Positions 44,908-53,803 of a stretch of DNA of 64,000 bases are shown one piece after another. The DNA lies in NCBI RefSeq assembly GCF_000761245.1, contig NZ_AWOR01000051.1:1-64000 (forward strand), written 5' to 3'. The translations under genes were made by a program, and so were the position numbers. Source of the stretch: Comamonas testosteroni. GTDB lineage: Bacteria; Pseudomonadota; Gammaproteobacteria; Burkholderiales; Burkholderiaceae_C. The notes beneath the pieces are model-generated. The model saw only the letters and a list, made by a program, of their open reading frames with translations. It had not been told where the DNA came from and ran no database searches. The first letter of the stretch is position 1. The number at the start of each line of letters is the position of its first letter.

Positions 44908-45279
44908 ATGAAAAAACTGCTGTCTGCAGCTGTCCTCGGCCTTTCTCTGATCAGCATGAACGCCATGGCTCATGGCACTGCCAAGCCTCAGCACGGCGGC
45001 ATTGTCCAATCGGCCAGCGATCTGTCCTTTGAACTGGTTCCACAAGCCAATGGTGCGGCCATCTACGTAATTGATCACGACGATCCTGCTGACGTGAGCA
45101 AGATGGGCGGAAAACTGACCGTGCTCAACGGTGCGGAAAAGTCTGAAGCCGACATCAAGCCTGCCGGTGGCAACAAACTTGAAGCAATGGGCATCAAGGT
45201 TGCCAAGGGCAGCAAAGTTGTTGCAGCAATCACCGGCGTTGAAGGCCAAACTGTCACCGTGCGTTTTTCGGTGAAGTAA
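44908..45279 (+). CDS. Small periplasmic protein of the czc-like operon
   Basis: A 123-residue protein with a signal peptide (ending NAMAH) whose mature part begins HGTAKPQHGG, a potential N-terminal metal site, and is otherwise beta-rich (to VTVRFSVK). Not assigned to a named family; small periplasmic metal binders such as CzcE occupy similar places. It lies 59 bases after the pump gene and 38 before the EamA gene. Confidence 0.6.
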   Translation: MKKLLSAAVLGLSLISMNAMAHGTAKPQHGGIVQSASDLSFELVPQANGAAIYVIDHDDPADVSKMGGKLTVLNGAEKSEADIKPAGGNKLEAMGIKVAKGSKVVAAITGVEGQTVTVRFSVK

Positions 45280-45317
45280 TACCCAGCTCGACAAGGCATA
45301 GGTAAGACGAGGTAGTT

Positions 45318-46367
45318 ATGAATGTTTTGGCAAACCGTGGAGTTGTGGCCGCACTCAGCGCAGCAGTTCTGTTTGGTGCAGGTACACCAGCAGTCAAGAT
45401 GCTGCTGGAGCATGCCAGTCCCTGGTTGATGGCAGGCATTCTCTACCTCGGCTCTGGCATCGGCTTGCTGATCTACAGGCTGGTTACGCAAGCTCCTGCC
45501 GTAGCCCTGAAACGTAATGAGATGGGCTGGCTTGCCGGAGCCGTTGTAGCAGGCGGCATGATGGGGCCGCTGCTTTTGATGACAGGCTTGTCTGGGATGG
45601 CTGCGACCGACGCATCTTTGCTGCTCAACGCCGAGGGCGTACTGACAGCCGTTCTCGCGTGGTTTGTGTTCAAAGAAAACTTTGATCGCCGTATCGCCTT
45701 GGGTATGGTGGCGATCGTCGCTGGTGCAATCGTGCTCAGCTGGCCGAGCCAAACAGGCACTGCCAGCCTCTGGCCCACGTTTGCAGTGCTCGGTGCTTGT
45801 CTGTCCTGGGCCATTGACAACAATCTGACCCGTAAGGTGTCGATTGCCGATGCATCCTTCATTGCCATGATGAAGGGCCTGGCTGCCGGCGCTACCAATT
45901 TGCTGTTGGCTCTGGCGACTGGCGCAGTCTGGCCGTTACCAGGAGTCGTGGCCTTGGGTACGGTGATTGGCTTCCTGAGCTATGGCACGAGTCTGGTCTT
46001 GTTCGTGATCGCCTTGCGCTACTTGGGAACAGCCCGCACAGGCGCGTATTTCTCCATCGCGCCATTTTTTGGAGCCGTGCTGGCCATCGCTTTTTTGGGA
46101 GAGCCTGCATCGCCTCGACTGCTCGTTGCTGGCGTTCTGATGGGTATCGGGGTCTGGCTACACCTTACTGAAACCCATCAGCACGAGCACACCCATGAGT
46201 TGCTGGAACATAGTCATGAGCACGAACATGATGAGCATCATCAGCATGTCCATGAGGATGGGTCGATGCCAACGGGTAAGCACGCGCATTTACACACTCA
46301 TGAGCCTATGACGCACACCCATGAGCATTTCCCGGACATTCATCACCAGCACGACCATAAACATTGA
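45318..46367 (+). CDS. EamA/DMT-family transporter with His-rich C-terminal tail
   Basis: A 349-residue protein with ten hydrophobic segments and two EamA repeats (about 10-140 and 155-285). The last 65 residues contain 24 histidines in HxH patterns (for example HSHEHEHDEHHQHVHED). DMT-family exporters handle metabolites and, in RcnA-like or related proteins, His-rich tracts bind Ni, Co or Zn. The combination at the end of an RND cation operon suggests a cytoplasmic metal exporter that feeds the pump; this is inference. Confidence 0.7.
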   Translation: MNVLANRGVVAALSAAVLFGAGTPAVKMLLEHASPWLMAGILYLGSGIGLLIYRLVTQAPAVALKRNEMGWLAGAVVAGGMMGPLLLMTGLSGMAATDASLLLNAEGVLTAVLAWFVFKENFDRRIALGMVAIVAGAIVLSWPSQTGTASLWPTFAVLGACLSWAIDNNLTRKVSIADASFIAMMKGLAAGATNLLLALATGAVWPLPGVVALGTVIGFLSYGTSLVLFVIALRYLGTARTGAYFSIAPFFGAVLAIAFLGEPASPRLLVAGVLMGIGVWLHLTETHQHEHTHELLEHSHEHEHDEHHQHVHEDGSMPTGKHAHLHTHEPMTHTHEHFPDIHHQHDHKH

Positions 46368-46490
46368 CTATTGCTGCTGGTTCTCTTGAATTCGCTTTGG
46401 GGGAGCATATGCGTTCAGATACATGTTGTATTGGCCGGTTGAATCCAAGGTCATCTACTTTAAATGCACCGATTTCTGCTTCGGGTCGAT

Positions 46491-46564
46491 TGCTGGCAGT
46501 GGTCAGTACAAGTAGACCAGTCATCTCGTATCGGAATGATGGTCAGTGAAGACCAGCGCTCGCA
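46491..46564. repeat. Degenerate 74-bp repeat, copy C
   Basis: Partner of the repeat at 4281-4354, 63 of 74 bases identical without gaps. It lies in the gap between the czc-like operon and the convergent sensor kinase gene. Confidence 0.7.
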
Positions 46565-46588
46565 GCTGGATACACTCCAGAATTATTG

Positions 46589-46646
46589 GCGTTAGCCGCA
46601 GCCGAGCTGGCTAACGCTGAGAAGCCGCAGACGAAATGCTGCGGCT
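46589..46646. terminator. Two adjacent stem-loops between convergent operons
   Basis: GCGTTAGCC/GGCTAACGC (46589-46617) and AGCCGCAG/CTGCGGCT (46623-46646) lie between the EamA gene and the sensor kinase stop. They probably end transcription in both directions, though T-runs are weak. Confidence 0.6.
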
Positions 46647-46691
46647 CAAGTTCAGCAAAGACATCTTGCTGCGGATAGTGTCTTCTTTCTT

Positions 46692-48122
46692 TCAAGAAAA
46701 ACCTGTTTTCTGATCTGCTGAGGAATTCGGCTGCGGAGTGGGGAATTTCAAAGTGAAGCGAGTTCGTCCATCGGCTGAAGTGGCGGTAATGGCGCCGCCA
46801 TGGGCTTCAGCAATCGCTCGGGTGATCGCCAAACCCAATCCGCTACCGTCTGAGTCCGGATGAGCCCTGGAAGGGTCAGCTCGGTAGAATCGGTCAAATA
46901 ACCTGGGCAGGACTTTGGGATCAATGTCCTGTCCTGTATTTTCCACAGTGACAAGTGTCCAAGAAGCTGCGGTCTCAATGTCGATGGTGACCATGCCTGC
47001 TTGCGGCGTGTAGCGCAAAGCATTAGATAGCAAATTACTCACAGCACGATGAAACATCAGCCGATCACCATCAATGAGTCCATCGCCTTTTAATTTCAAA
47101 TGAATTTGCTTTTCTTCCGCGACAGCCTCGTAGAACTCCAGCAATGCATATGCTTCTTGTTTTGCGAAGAACTGCTCCTTACGCGGCAAGCTCACGCCCC
47201 GTTCGGTTTTGGCCAGGAACAGCATATCTGACACCATGCGAGCCAAACGCTGAAACTCTTCGGCATTCGAGGCAAGAATGTCTCTGTATGTCGCGGCATC
47301 ACGCTTGGACGCCAGCACAACCTGAGTCTGGGTCAACAGGTTGCTGATGGGTGTACGTAGTTCATGGGCCAAGTCAGACGCGAAATCTGTCAGTCGCTGA
47401 AAATCATCCTGCAACCGATCCAGCATGCGATTGAGCTCATGCGCCAGATCGGCCATTTCAACGGGCACAGCCTCGACCGGCATGCGTTCACTCATCTTCT
47501 GCCCGGTCACAACTGCCGCCCGTGATTTCATCTCTCGCAGCGGTGCCAGCCCTTGTCGAGCGGCGAGCCAAGACAGAAGCGAGCACAGCAAAATTGCGGC
47601 AATCACATAAATGGCGAAGCTTGCTCGAATTCCGTCGAGAAATTGAATGTGATGCTTTGTGTCTGCAGCGATCAGTACCTTTAATGGTGACGGTGCGTAG
47701 GCCGGTAGCGTCTCAAAGCTCAAGGTGTGGAATTCTGCATCTGCGTGCCGCCACACCCCAAACGATCCTTCCTTGTCGATAAAACCCGAGTTGCGATCCG
47801 GCACTGCAAAGCCGGATGCGGGCGATTGAAATACGGTTTCTCCTTGGGCATCCTTCACCTGGACTTGAAGATCCTCGTGATAGTTCAGTGCCTCATTTAA
47901 ACGCCAACGAGCATCATCGACCGACTTGGTGTTCTGGAGAATTTTCTCAATCAAATGGCGCTTGTCCTGAAGCGTCATTCGGTCCAGTTCCACGAAATGC
48001 TTTTCTGTAACAACTAGGAACAAACCACCTAAGCCAAGCACTACGGCTGCCGCAACAGACGTGAAGAAAAGGGCCAAACGACTAGTTAAAGAGAGCTTTC
48101 CCTTGCGATTGAGACGCTGCAC
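46692..48122 (-). CDS. copS: Heavy-metal sensor histidine kinase (CusS/CopS/IrlS type)
   Basis: A 476-residue membrane kinase. TM helices at about 15-35 and 170-195 flank a periplasmic sensor domain, followed by HAMP, the phospho-acceptor motif AHELRTPISN (H-box) and ATP-binding N, G1 and G2 boxes (VENTGQDID; GSGLGLAI). The heavy-metal sensor kinase family is clear. It starts with GTG immediately after the regulator stop codon (TAGGTG). It probably senses periplasmic copper or silver. Confidence 0.85.
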   Translation of the reverse strand: MQRLNRKGKLSLTSRLALFFTSVAAAVVLGLGGLFLVVTEKHFVELDRMTLQDKRHLIEKILQNTKSVDDARWRLNEALNYHEDLQVQVKDAQGETVFQSPASGFAVPDRNSGFIDKEGSFGVWRHADAEFHTLSFETLPAYAPSPLKVLIAADTKHHIQFLDGIRASFAIYVIAAILLCSLLSWLAARQGLAPLREMKSRAAVVTGQKMSERMPVEAVPVEMADLAHELNRMLDRLQDDFQRLTDFASDLAHELRTPISNLLTQTQVVLASKRDAATYRDILASNAEEFQRLARMVSDMLFLAKTERGVSLPRKEQFFAKQEAYALLEFYEAVAEEKQIHLKLKGDGLIDGDRLMFHRAVSNLLSNALRYTPQAGMVTIDIETAASWTLVTVENTGQDIDPKVLPRLFDRFYRADPSRAHPDSDGSGLGLAITRAIAEAHGGAITATSADGRTRFTLKFPTPQPNSSADQKTGFS

Positions 48123-48806
48123 CTATTCCTCCTCAGGAACGTCAAGCACGTAGCCCATTCCCCGTACGGTCTGGATCAGTTTGATCGAGTGGCCTTCATC
48201 AATTTTGGCTCGCAGACGGCGCATGGCCACCTCGATGACATTGGTATCACTATCGAAGTTCATGTCCCATACCTGTGATGCGATCAATGAACGTGGCAGC
48301 ACCTCCCCATGTCGGCGCATCAACAACTCCAGGAGTCCGAACTCTTTGGCAGTGAGATCAACACGTTTGCCACTGCGAGATACGCGGCGACGCAGCAGGT
48401 CTAGCTCAAGATCTGCAACAGTCAGAGTAGTGCCTTCGTTGGCCGGATGTCCGCGTCTAAGAATGATGCGAACTCTGGCAAGTAGCTCCGCAAACGAAAA
48501 CGGCTTCACCAGGTAATCATCTGCACCGAGCTCTAGCCCTTTGACGCGATCTTCGACATGGTCCCGTGCAGTAAGGAACAGAACCGGCATATGTAGTCCC
48601 CGATCACGCAGAGCTTGGAGGACCTGCCAACCATTGAGACCCGGCAGCATGACGTCCAAGATCACCAATGAGTATTCTCCTTGCAGAGCCATATGCAAGC
48701 CATCTGAACCATTTGGAACCAGATCAGCAATGTAGCCAGCTTCGGTCAATCCTTGGCGCAGGTACTCACCTGTTTTAGGCTCATCCTCGACAATCAAAAC
48801 CCTCAT
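48123..48806 (-). CDS. copR: Heavy-metal response regulator (CusR/CopR type)
   Basis: A 227-residue OmpR-family regulator: receiver domain [16 protein letters not shown] with phospho-Asp in [10 protein letters not shown] (about residue 51), Lys in LVKPFSF, and a C-terminal winged helix ([16 protein letters not shown]). GGAGCG precedes the ATG at 48806. Divergent from copA, with a perfect 18-bp palindrome between them that is the likely binding site. Confidence 0.9.
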   Translation of the reverse strand: MRVLIVEDEPKTGEYLRQGLTEAGYIADLVPNGSDGLHMALQGEYSLVILDVMLPGLNGWQVLQALRDRGLHMPVLFLTARDHVEDRVKGLELGADDYLVKPFSFAELLARVRIILRRGHPANEGTTLTVADLELDLLRRRVSRSGKRVDLTAKEFGLLELLMRRHGEVLPRSLIASQVWDMNFDSDTNVIEVAMRRLRAKIDEGHSIKLIQTVRGMGYVLDVPEEE

Positions 48807-48878
48807 GTAATCGCTCCGCTGCAGTAGATGCTCAAGAGTGTGCCTAGTTTGACGCCCTCTGACATGAAGATAAGAAAA

Positions 48879-48886
48879 ATGTAATG
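48879..48886. promoter_or_regulatory. CopR half-site before copRS
   Basis: ATGTAATG is identical to one arm of the CopR-type box at 49036-49053 and lies about 75 bases upstream of the copR start, where autoregulation would act. Confidence 0.45.
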
Positions 48887-49035
48887 CTCCTGAAATCCTG
48901 GCGATAGAAAGACTTAACACTGCCTAGTTGCTCCCTCCTGGTCAGTCATCAAGCGTGGCGAGCAGAGTGAACCTCCTGGCTGCAACGAAGGCATTTCTTG
49001 ATAGACGCCTCCAGTCGCAGTGAACATGACGCGAG

Positions 49036-49053
49036 CATTACATGAATGTAATG
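49036..49053. promoter_or_regulatory. CopR-type binding box before copA
   Basis: CATTACAT-GA-ATGTAATG is a perfect palindrome about 120 bases before copA. It resembles the copper-responsive boxes bound by CusR/CopR-type regulators. Confidence 0.65.
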
Positions 49054-49172
49054 AGCGAGTCACTCCACCGAAATTCAGCGCGCCCTAGCATACTGAACAT
49101 ATCGAGCGCTCTTTGCTTCAAGCAAGCGTCGCCGAAAACGATTTTGTTGAAAGCTCTGGAGGATTTCACCTT

Positions 49173-51080
49173 ATGCCGCGTCATTCGCCATTTTTTGTCA
49201 CTCCCACTCAAGGGTTCTCTCGTCGGCGCTTCGTTCAGGGACTGGCCGCAGGAGGCGTGCTGGCGGGCCTGTCAACGCAGTCGCTCATGGCATTCGCGCA
49301 GCAGAGCTCAACAGTCCGTGGGGCCGCGCCGGTGCTGAAGGGTAACGAGTTCGATCTGGTGATCGCCGAGTCCGCAGTGAACTTTACGGGCAAGCCTGGC
49401 ATGGCGACAACGATCAATGGATCGCTTCCTGCACCAACCCTGCGCTGGCGAGAGGGTGAGACGGTGACGATTCGCGTCACGAACAAGCTTCGCGAGGCCA
49501 CTTCTATTCATTGGCACGGCATTATCTTGCCCTACCAGATGGATGGAGTTCCAGGCATCAGCTTTGCGGGCATTCCTCCTGGAGAGACGTTTACCTACCG
49601 CTTCAAGGTTCAGCAAAGCGGTTCCTACTGGTATCACTCACATTCAGGCATGCAGGAACTCACCGGCATGTATGGAGCGATCATCATTGATCCCGCAGGA
49701 CCTGAGACTATCCGTGCAGATCGTGACCATGTCGTGCTCTTCTCTGACTGGACTGACGAAGACCCCATGCGCGTTTTCGCAAAGCTCAAGGTTCAGGGCG
49801 ACTACTACAACTACAACCAGCCCACGGTCTTTGATTTCTTCCGTGATGCATCGCGTGATGGCGTGTCAGCGGCATTAGACAAGCGCAAGATGTGGAACGA
49901 GATGCGCATGAATCCAACGGATTTAGCCGATCTCTCTTCTGCGACCCTGACCTACCTCGCAAATGGCGTCACACCTGCCGGCAATTGGACTGCTCTTTTC
50001 CGCCCAGGCGAGCGTGTCCGACTGCGCATGGTCAATGGCGCGGGCAATACTTTCTATGACGTACGTATTCCGGGTCTGAAGCTCACGGTGGTGCATGTTG
50101 ACGGCGTCGACGTAGAGCCTGTGACTGTCGATGAATTCCGATTCGGCCCTGGCGAAACCATAGACGTGATTGTCGAGCCACGTGATGACGCCTATACGAT
50201 CTTTGCTCAGTCGATGGACCGAACAGGCTACGCACGCGCTACGTTAGCAGTGCGCGAAGGTCTGCAAGCTCCTGTCCCCGCACTCGATCCCGTCGAATGG
50301 CTGGGTATGAGCGACATGATGGGCGCCATGAGCCATGGCACTTCCGGAGCCGACATGGACATGACCGGCATGTCTGGGATGACCGGCATGTCTGGGATGA
50401 CCGGCATGACTGGCATGTCTGGGATGACGGGTATGGCTGGTATGTCGGGGGCAATGGCCGGCATGGATCATGGTGCGATGGGCGGCATGAATCACGGTGG
50501 TATGGCGATGGACCATAGTCAGCATGCCATGTCTGCGGGGGGCTTGGCAGTGCCCAGCACCACCGCACGCCATGCTCGCACTGAATATGGCGCGAGAACA
50601 GATATGCGAGTCGATATGGCCCGCACCAATCTCGACGATCCCGGTATCGGTCTGCGCAATAACGGCAGGCGGGTGCTGACCTTGGCAGATCTGCATACAC
50701 CTTCAGGTCCGATGGACTCGCGCGGTCCTGGGCGAGAAGTGGAGTTGCACCTGACGGGCAATATGGAGCGTTATTCCTGGTCTCTTGATGGATTGGAGTT
50801 CGGGCAATCAACGCCTGTTCACTTCCGTCACGGTGAGCGTTTACGGGTCATCCTGCACAACGACACCATGATGACTCACCCTATGCACTTGCATGGGATG
50901 TGGAGTGAACTGGAGAGCCCTGATGGTCGATTCCTGGCCCGTCGACACACCTTGCCAGTACAGCCTGCACAACGCATCAGCTTCTTGGTGACAGCAGATG
51001 CTCTGGGGCGCTGGGCATGGCATTGCCACCTGATGTTCCACATGGATGCAGGCATGTTCCGCGAAGTCGTAGTGTCTTGA
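49173..51080 (+). CDS. copA: CopA multicopper oxidase
   Basis: A 635-residue periplasmic multicopper oxidase. A Tat signal (SRRRFVQGL) is followed by copper-ligand motifs SIHWHGI, YHSHSG, HPMHLHGMW and WHCHLMFHMDAGM. A Met-rich tract (MTGMSGM repeats, about residues 395-425, then MDHGAMGGMNHGGM) resembles PcoA/CopA Cu(I)-binding regions. GGAGG lies ten bases before ATG 49173; an upstream in-frame ATG (49113) would disturb the Tat signal. It oxidises Cu(I) and binds copper in the periplasm. Confidence 0.95.
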   Translation: MPRHSPFFVTPTQGFSRRRFVQGLAAGGVLAGLSTQSLMAFAQQSSTVRGAAPVLKGNEFDLVIAESAVNFTGKPGMATTINGSLPAPTLRWREGETVTIRVTNKLREATSIHWHGIILPYQMDGVPGISFAGIPPGETFTYRFKVQQSGSYWYHSHSGMQELTGMYGAIIIDPAGPETIRADRDHVVLFSDWTDEDPMRVFAKLKVQGDYYNYNQPTVFDFFRDASRDGVSAALDKRKMWNEMRMNPTDLADLSSATLTYLANGVTPAGNWTALFRPGERVRLRMVNGAGNTFYDVRIPGLKLTVVHVDGVDVEPVTVDEFRFGPGETIDVIVEPRDDAYTIFAQSMDRTGYARATLAVREGLQAPVPALDPVEWLGMSDMMGAMSHGTSGADMDMTGMSGMTGMSGMTGMTGMSGMTGMAGMSGAMAGMDHGAMGGMNHGGMAMDHSQHAMSAGGLAVPSTTARHARTEYGARTDMRVDMARTNLDDPGIGLRNNGRRVLTLADLHTPSGPMDSRGPGREVELHLTGNMERYSWSLDGLEFGQSTPVHFRHGERLRVILHNDTMMTHPMHLHGMWSELESPDGRFLARRHTLPVQPAQRISFLVTADALGRWAWHCHLMFHMDAGMFREVVVS

Positions 51081-51105
51081 ACAAACCTCACAAGGAAGAT
51101 CAAAA

Positions 51106-52077
51106 ATGTCCAAAGCACTCCCAATTCGTGCATTGTCCACTGCGCTCCTCGCTCTGGTGAGCATTGCGGCCCAGGCACAAAGCGACCATTCATCGCATGG
51201 CCAAGCGGATATGCAAATGGAAGCACCGGCAAGCCCTGCCACAACTACAGCTGATCCACATGCAGGTCATGGTGCTATGACTGGCAGCGCTGCAAGCGGC
51301 CCTGCGATGGATCACGGCAGCATGCAGATGCAAGGGGGATCCGCACCTCCAGATGCTCGCGACCCTCATGGGTATTCCAATGGGTTGACCTTAGGATCGG
51401 GCGATTACGCGGTGCCTGGCGTCCCGCGCTTGATGCTTGCGGACGAACATACCTTTGCCTCGCTGCGTGGTGAGACCCTGGAGCGCCGTTTTTCACGCAG
51501 GGGTGATGATTCAACGGCCTATGACTTGCAGGCATGGTATGGAACCACATTCAACAAAGCTGTATTGAAGGCAGAAGGCGATGTATCCAAAGGAAAGATC
51601 GAAGAGTCGCGCACAGAGTTACTTTGGAGCCGCGCGGCAACAACCTATTGGGATACACAGCTTGGTCTGCGCTTAGACAACGGAGTGGGGCCTAGCCGTC
51701 AATGGCTGGCATTTGGCGTGCAGGGACTCGCCCCTTATTGGTTCGAGGTTGAGGCTACGGCTTATGTCGGCAGTGGCGGCAGAACAGCGCTTCGCCTAAA
51801 TGCAAGCTACGAACTATTGTTGACTCAGCGCCTGATCCTTGAGCCTAGGGCTGAAATGCAGTTTTACGGCAAGGATGATCCAGAGCGCCATATCGGCAAG
51901 GGCCTAGCTGAAGCATCTGCTGGCCTGCGACTGCGCTACGAGTTCAGCCGTCAGTTCGCACCCTATATCGGTGTCGAACGTGCAGGCAGTTTCGGGCGTA
52001 CTGCAGATCTCGTTCGCGCAGACGGCGGCCGTGCTCAGCAAACACGTTGGGTGGCCGGTGTCCGCTTCTGGTTCTAG
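51106..52077 (+). CDS. copB: CopB outer-membrane copper resistance protein
   Basis: A 323-residue protein with a signal peptide (ending AAQAQ), an N-terminal His/Met-rich disordered region (residues 25-85, DHSSHG, MQMQ, HAGHGAM) and a C-terminal beta-barrel ending in aromatic F (VRFWF). This is the CopB/PcoB layout. It follows copA by 25 bases. Confidence 0.9.
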   Translation: MSKALPIRALSTALLALVSIAAQAQSDHSSHGQADMQMEAPASPATTTADPHAGHGAMTGSAASGPAMDHGSMQMQGGSAPPDARDPHGYSNGLTLGSGDYAVPGVPRLMLADEHTFASLRGETLERRFSRRGDDSTAYDLQAWYGTTFNKAVLKAEGDVSKGKIEESRTELLWSRAATTYWDTQLGLRLDNGVGPSRQWLAFGVQGLAPYWFEVEATAYVGSGGRTALRLNASYELLLTQRLILEPRAEMQFYGKDDPERHIGKGLAEASAGLRLRYEFSRQFAPYIGVERAGSFGRTADLVRADGGRAQQTRWVAGVRFWF

Positions 52078-52186
52078 CCAGACCAATGTGCACTTCCTAG
52101 TTGGCGTGTTCTCGGGGGCGCCAACCCAATAGAGCTAGATTCGACATCGATTTTCAAACCACCATCACACTTAGATAGGAGTCCTT

Positions 52187-52573
52187 ATGAACCGCTCAAA
52201 CCTGGTCGCTAAGTTCATCGCACCAATCGCCGCAACTCTGTTCGCTTCTGCAGCATTTGCCCATCCTTCGCTAGTCTCCTCGTCACCTGCGGATAAGTCG
52301 CAGGTTGCTGCACCTGCAACGATTGAGCTGAAGTTCTCGGAAACGCTGGTTCCTCAGTTCTCGGCTGCGAACTTGATCATGACGGGTATGCCCGGAATGC
52401 CGAGTCACGGTGCAATGAAGGTCAGCGCAAGCGTCTCTGGCGCTAGCGATGGCAAAACCATGATCATTACTCCTGCGCAAGCACTTCAACCCGGTGCCTA
52501 TCGCGTGGATTGGCGTGCAGTGTCGTCAGACACACACCCTATCAATGGCAACGTCACATTCCAGGTGAAGTAA
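52187..52573 (+). CDS. copC: CopC periplasmic copper-binding protein
   Basis: A 128-residue protein with a signal peptide (ending AAFA) and an N-terminal mature His (HPSLVSSSPADK). A Met-rich loop (MTGMPGMPSHGAM) and the conserved SSDTHPINGNVTF region match CopC, with Cu(II) and Cu(I) sites. Four bases separate it from copD. Confidence 0.9.
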   Translation: MNRSNLVAKFIAPIAATLFASAAFAHPSLVSSSPADKSQVAAPATIELKFSETLVPQFSAANLIMTGMPGMPSHGAMKVSASVSGASDGKTMIITPAQALQPGAYRVDWRAVSSDTHPINGNVTFQVK

Positions 52574-52577
52574 GCAA

Positions 52578-53504
52578 ATGGCCGAGGATTGGTTCACCAT
52601 CGTATTGCGCCTTGCGCTTTATCTGGACATGGCAGCGGCCTTTGGCGTCGCCATTTTTGGCGTTTATGCCCTTGGCCGTGACGAGCGATCCTTGGCAATT
52701 GCGCGCAGCTATCGAATATGTGTCGGTGCATTTGCTGCATTCGGAATTGGGCTGTCCGTGGTCAGCATGACAGTCCTTGCCAAGGCGATGTCTGGTGCGC
52801 AAACATATGCCGAGTTATCAACACATGTTTTCGAGATGCTCATCACCGGCACCCACATGGGCCTTGCTTGGTGCATTCGTATTCTTGCGTTGGTGCTTTG
52901 CATCTTGATCGCATTGGTGAACTTCAATCCAACGTTGCGCTTTGTTGCCATGTCCGTATCTAGCGGTGTGGCACTGGCGACCCTGGCTTGGACTGGTCAT
53001 GGTGCGATGGACGATGGAATGCGCGGATACATTCACCTGGCTTCGGACATCTCGCACCTCTGGGCTGCAGGGGCATGGGTCGGTGCGTTACTCGCCTTTT
53101 TGATGTTGGCCGTAACGGGTGCGAGTAAGGCATCAAACACAGTAGCAATATTGAGCCGTACATCAAATGGCTTCGCCCAGATCGGGACGCTGATCGTGGT
53201 CGTTCTGGGGATCAGTGGTGTACTCAACTACGTATTGATCGCAGGGCCTTCGCTTGATCCGCTTGTTTCGACACTTTATGGTCAGTTGCTGTTAGGCAAG
53301 CTAATGCTGGTTCTCGGAATGCTTGCTTTGGCTGCGGCAAATCGGTTCAGGCTAAGTCCAAGTCTGGAGGCATCGTTGACCTCTGGAAATCATGCACAAG
53401 CAGTCGCCAAGCTACGCCAGAGTCTGTTCATGGAAGCAACACTGGCAGTTCTGGTTTTGGCGAGTGTGGCTTGGCTAGGGATTCTTTCGCCAAAAGGAAT
53501 TTGA
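52578..53504 (+). CDS. copD: CopD inner-membrane copper transport protein
   Basis: A 308-residue polytopic protein with about eight membrane helices and the conserved His-containing loop pattern (HLASDISHLWAAGAWVGALL). CopD works with CopC to bring copper across the inner membrane. It is the last gene of copABCD. Confidence 0.85.
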   Translation: MAEDWFTIVLRLALYLDMAAAFGVAIFGVYALGRDERSLAIARSYRICVGAFAAFGIGLSVVSMTVLAKAMSGAQTYAELSTHVFEMLITGTHMGLAWCIRILALVLCILIALVNFNPTLRFVAMSVSSGVALATLAWTGHGAMDDGMRGYIHLASDISHLWAAGAWVGALLAFLMLAVTGASKASNTVAILSRTSNGFAQIGTLIVVVLGISGVLNYVLIAGPSLDPLVSTLYGQLLLGKLMLVLGMLALAAANRFRLSPSLEASLTSGNHAQAVAKLRQSLFMEATLAVLVLASVAWLGILSPKGI

Positions 53505-53744
53505 ACCTTTAGATCACCCACCGACAGCTGACACGGGGACTGCACAAGGCAGAACTGCACACGCAGAGGAAGGGTACATCGCTTCGGAGGATTCATGCTT
53601 GGATGATCTCCGTGTCATGTAGTCATGGCAAAGGCCACCTCAACCCCAGAATCATTTCGTGGATTGAGATGGCCACAAACACCGTACTCAAGTTGCGGTA
53701 CCTCAGAAGAGGTGGACAGAGTTATTTCTCAAGCAGATTCTGGC

Positions 53745-53775
53745 TTGACATTCACATGGTGTAAGAGCCAAGAAT
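53745..53775 (+). promoter_or_regulatory. MerR/CueR-type promoter before the copper P-type ATPase
   Basis: TTGACA (53745-53750), a 19-bp spacer beginning TTCACAT, then AAGAAT (53770-53775). CTTGACATTCACAT is identical to the promoter at 37759-37772. The central dyad is degenerate (TTCACA ... TGTAAG). The rest of 53505-53800 has an ACCTC/GAGGT hairpin near 53700-53713 and no gene. Confidence 0.5.
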
Positions 53776-53803
53776 CGATCCAACATCGCGAAGGGCCATC
53801 TGC

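Noticed and set aside
50356..50452. Tandem repeats as a CRISPR-like array
   Set aside because: The repeats are in frame, without spacers, and encode the Met-rich tract of CopA.
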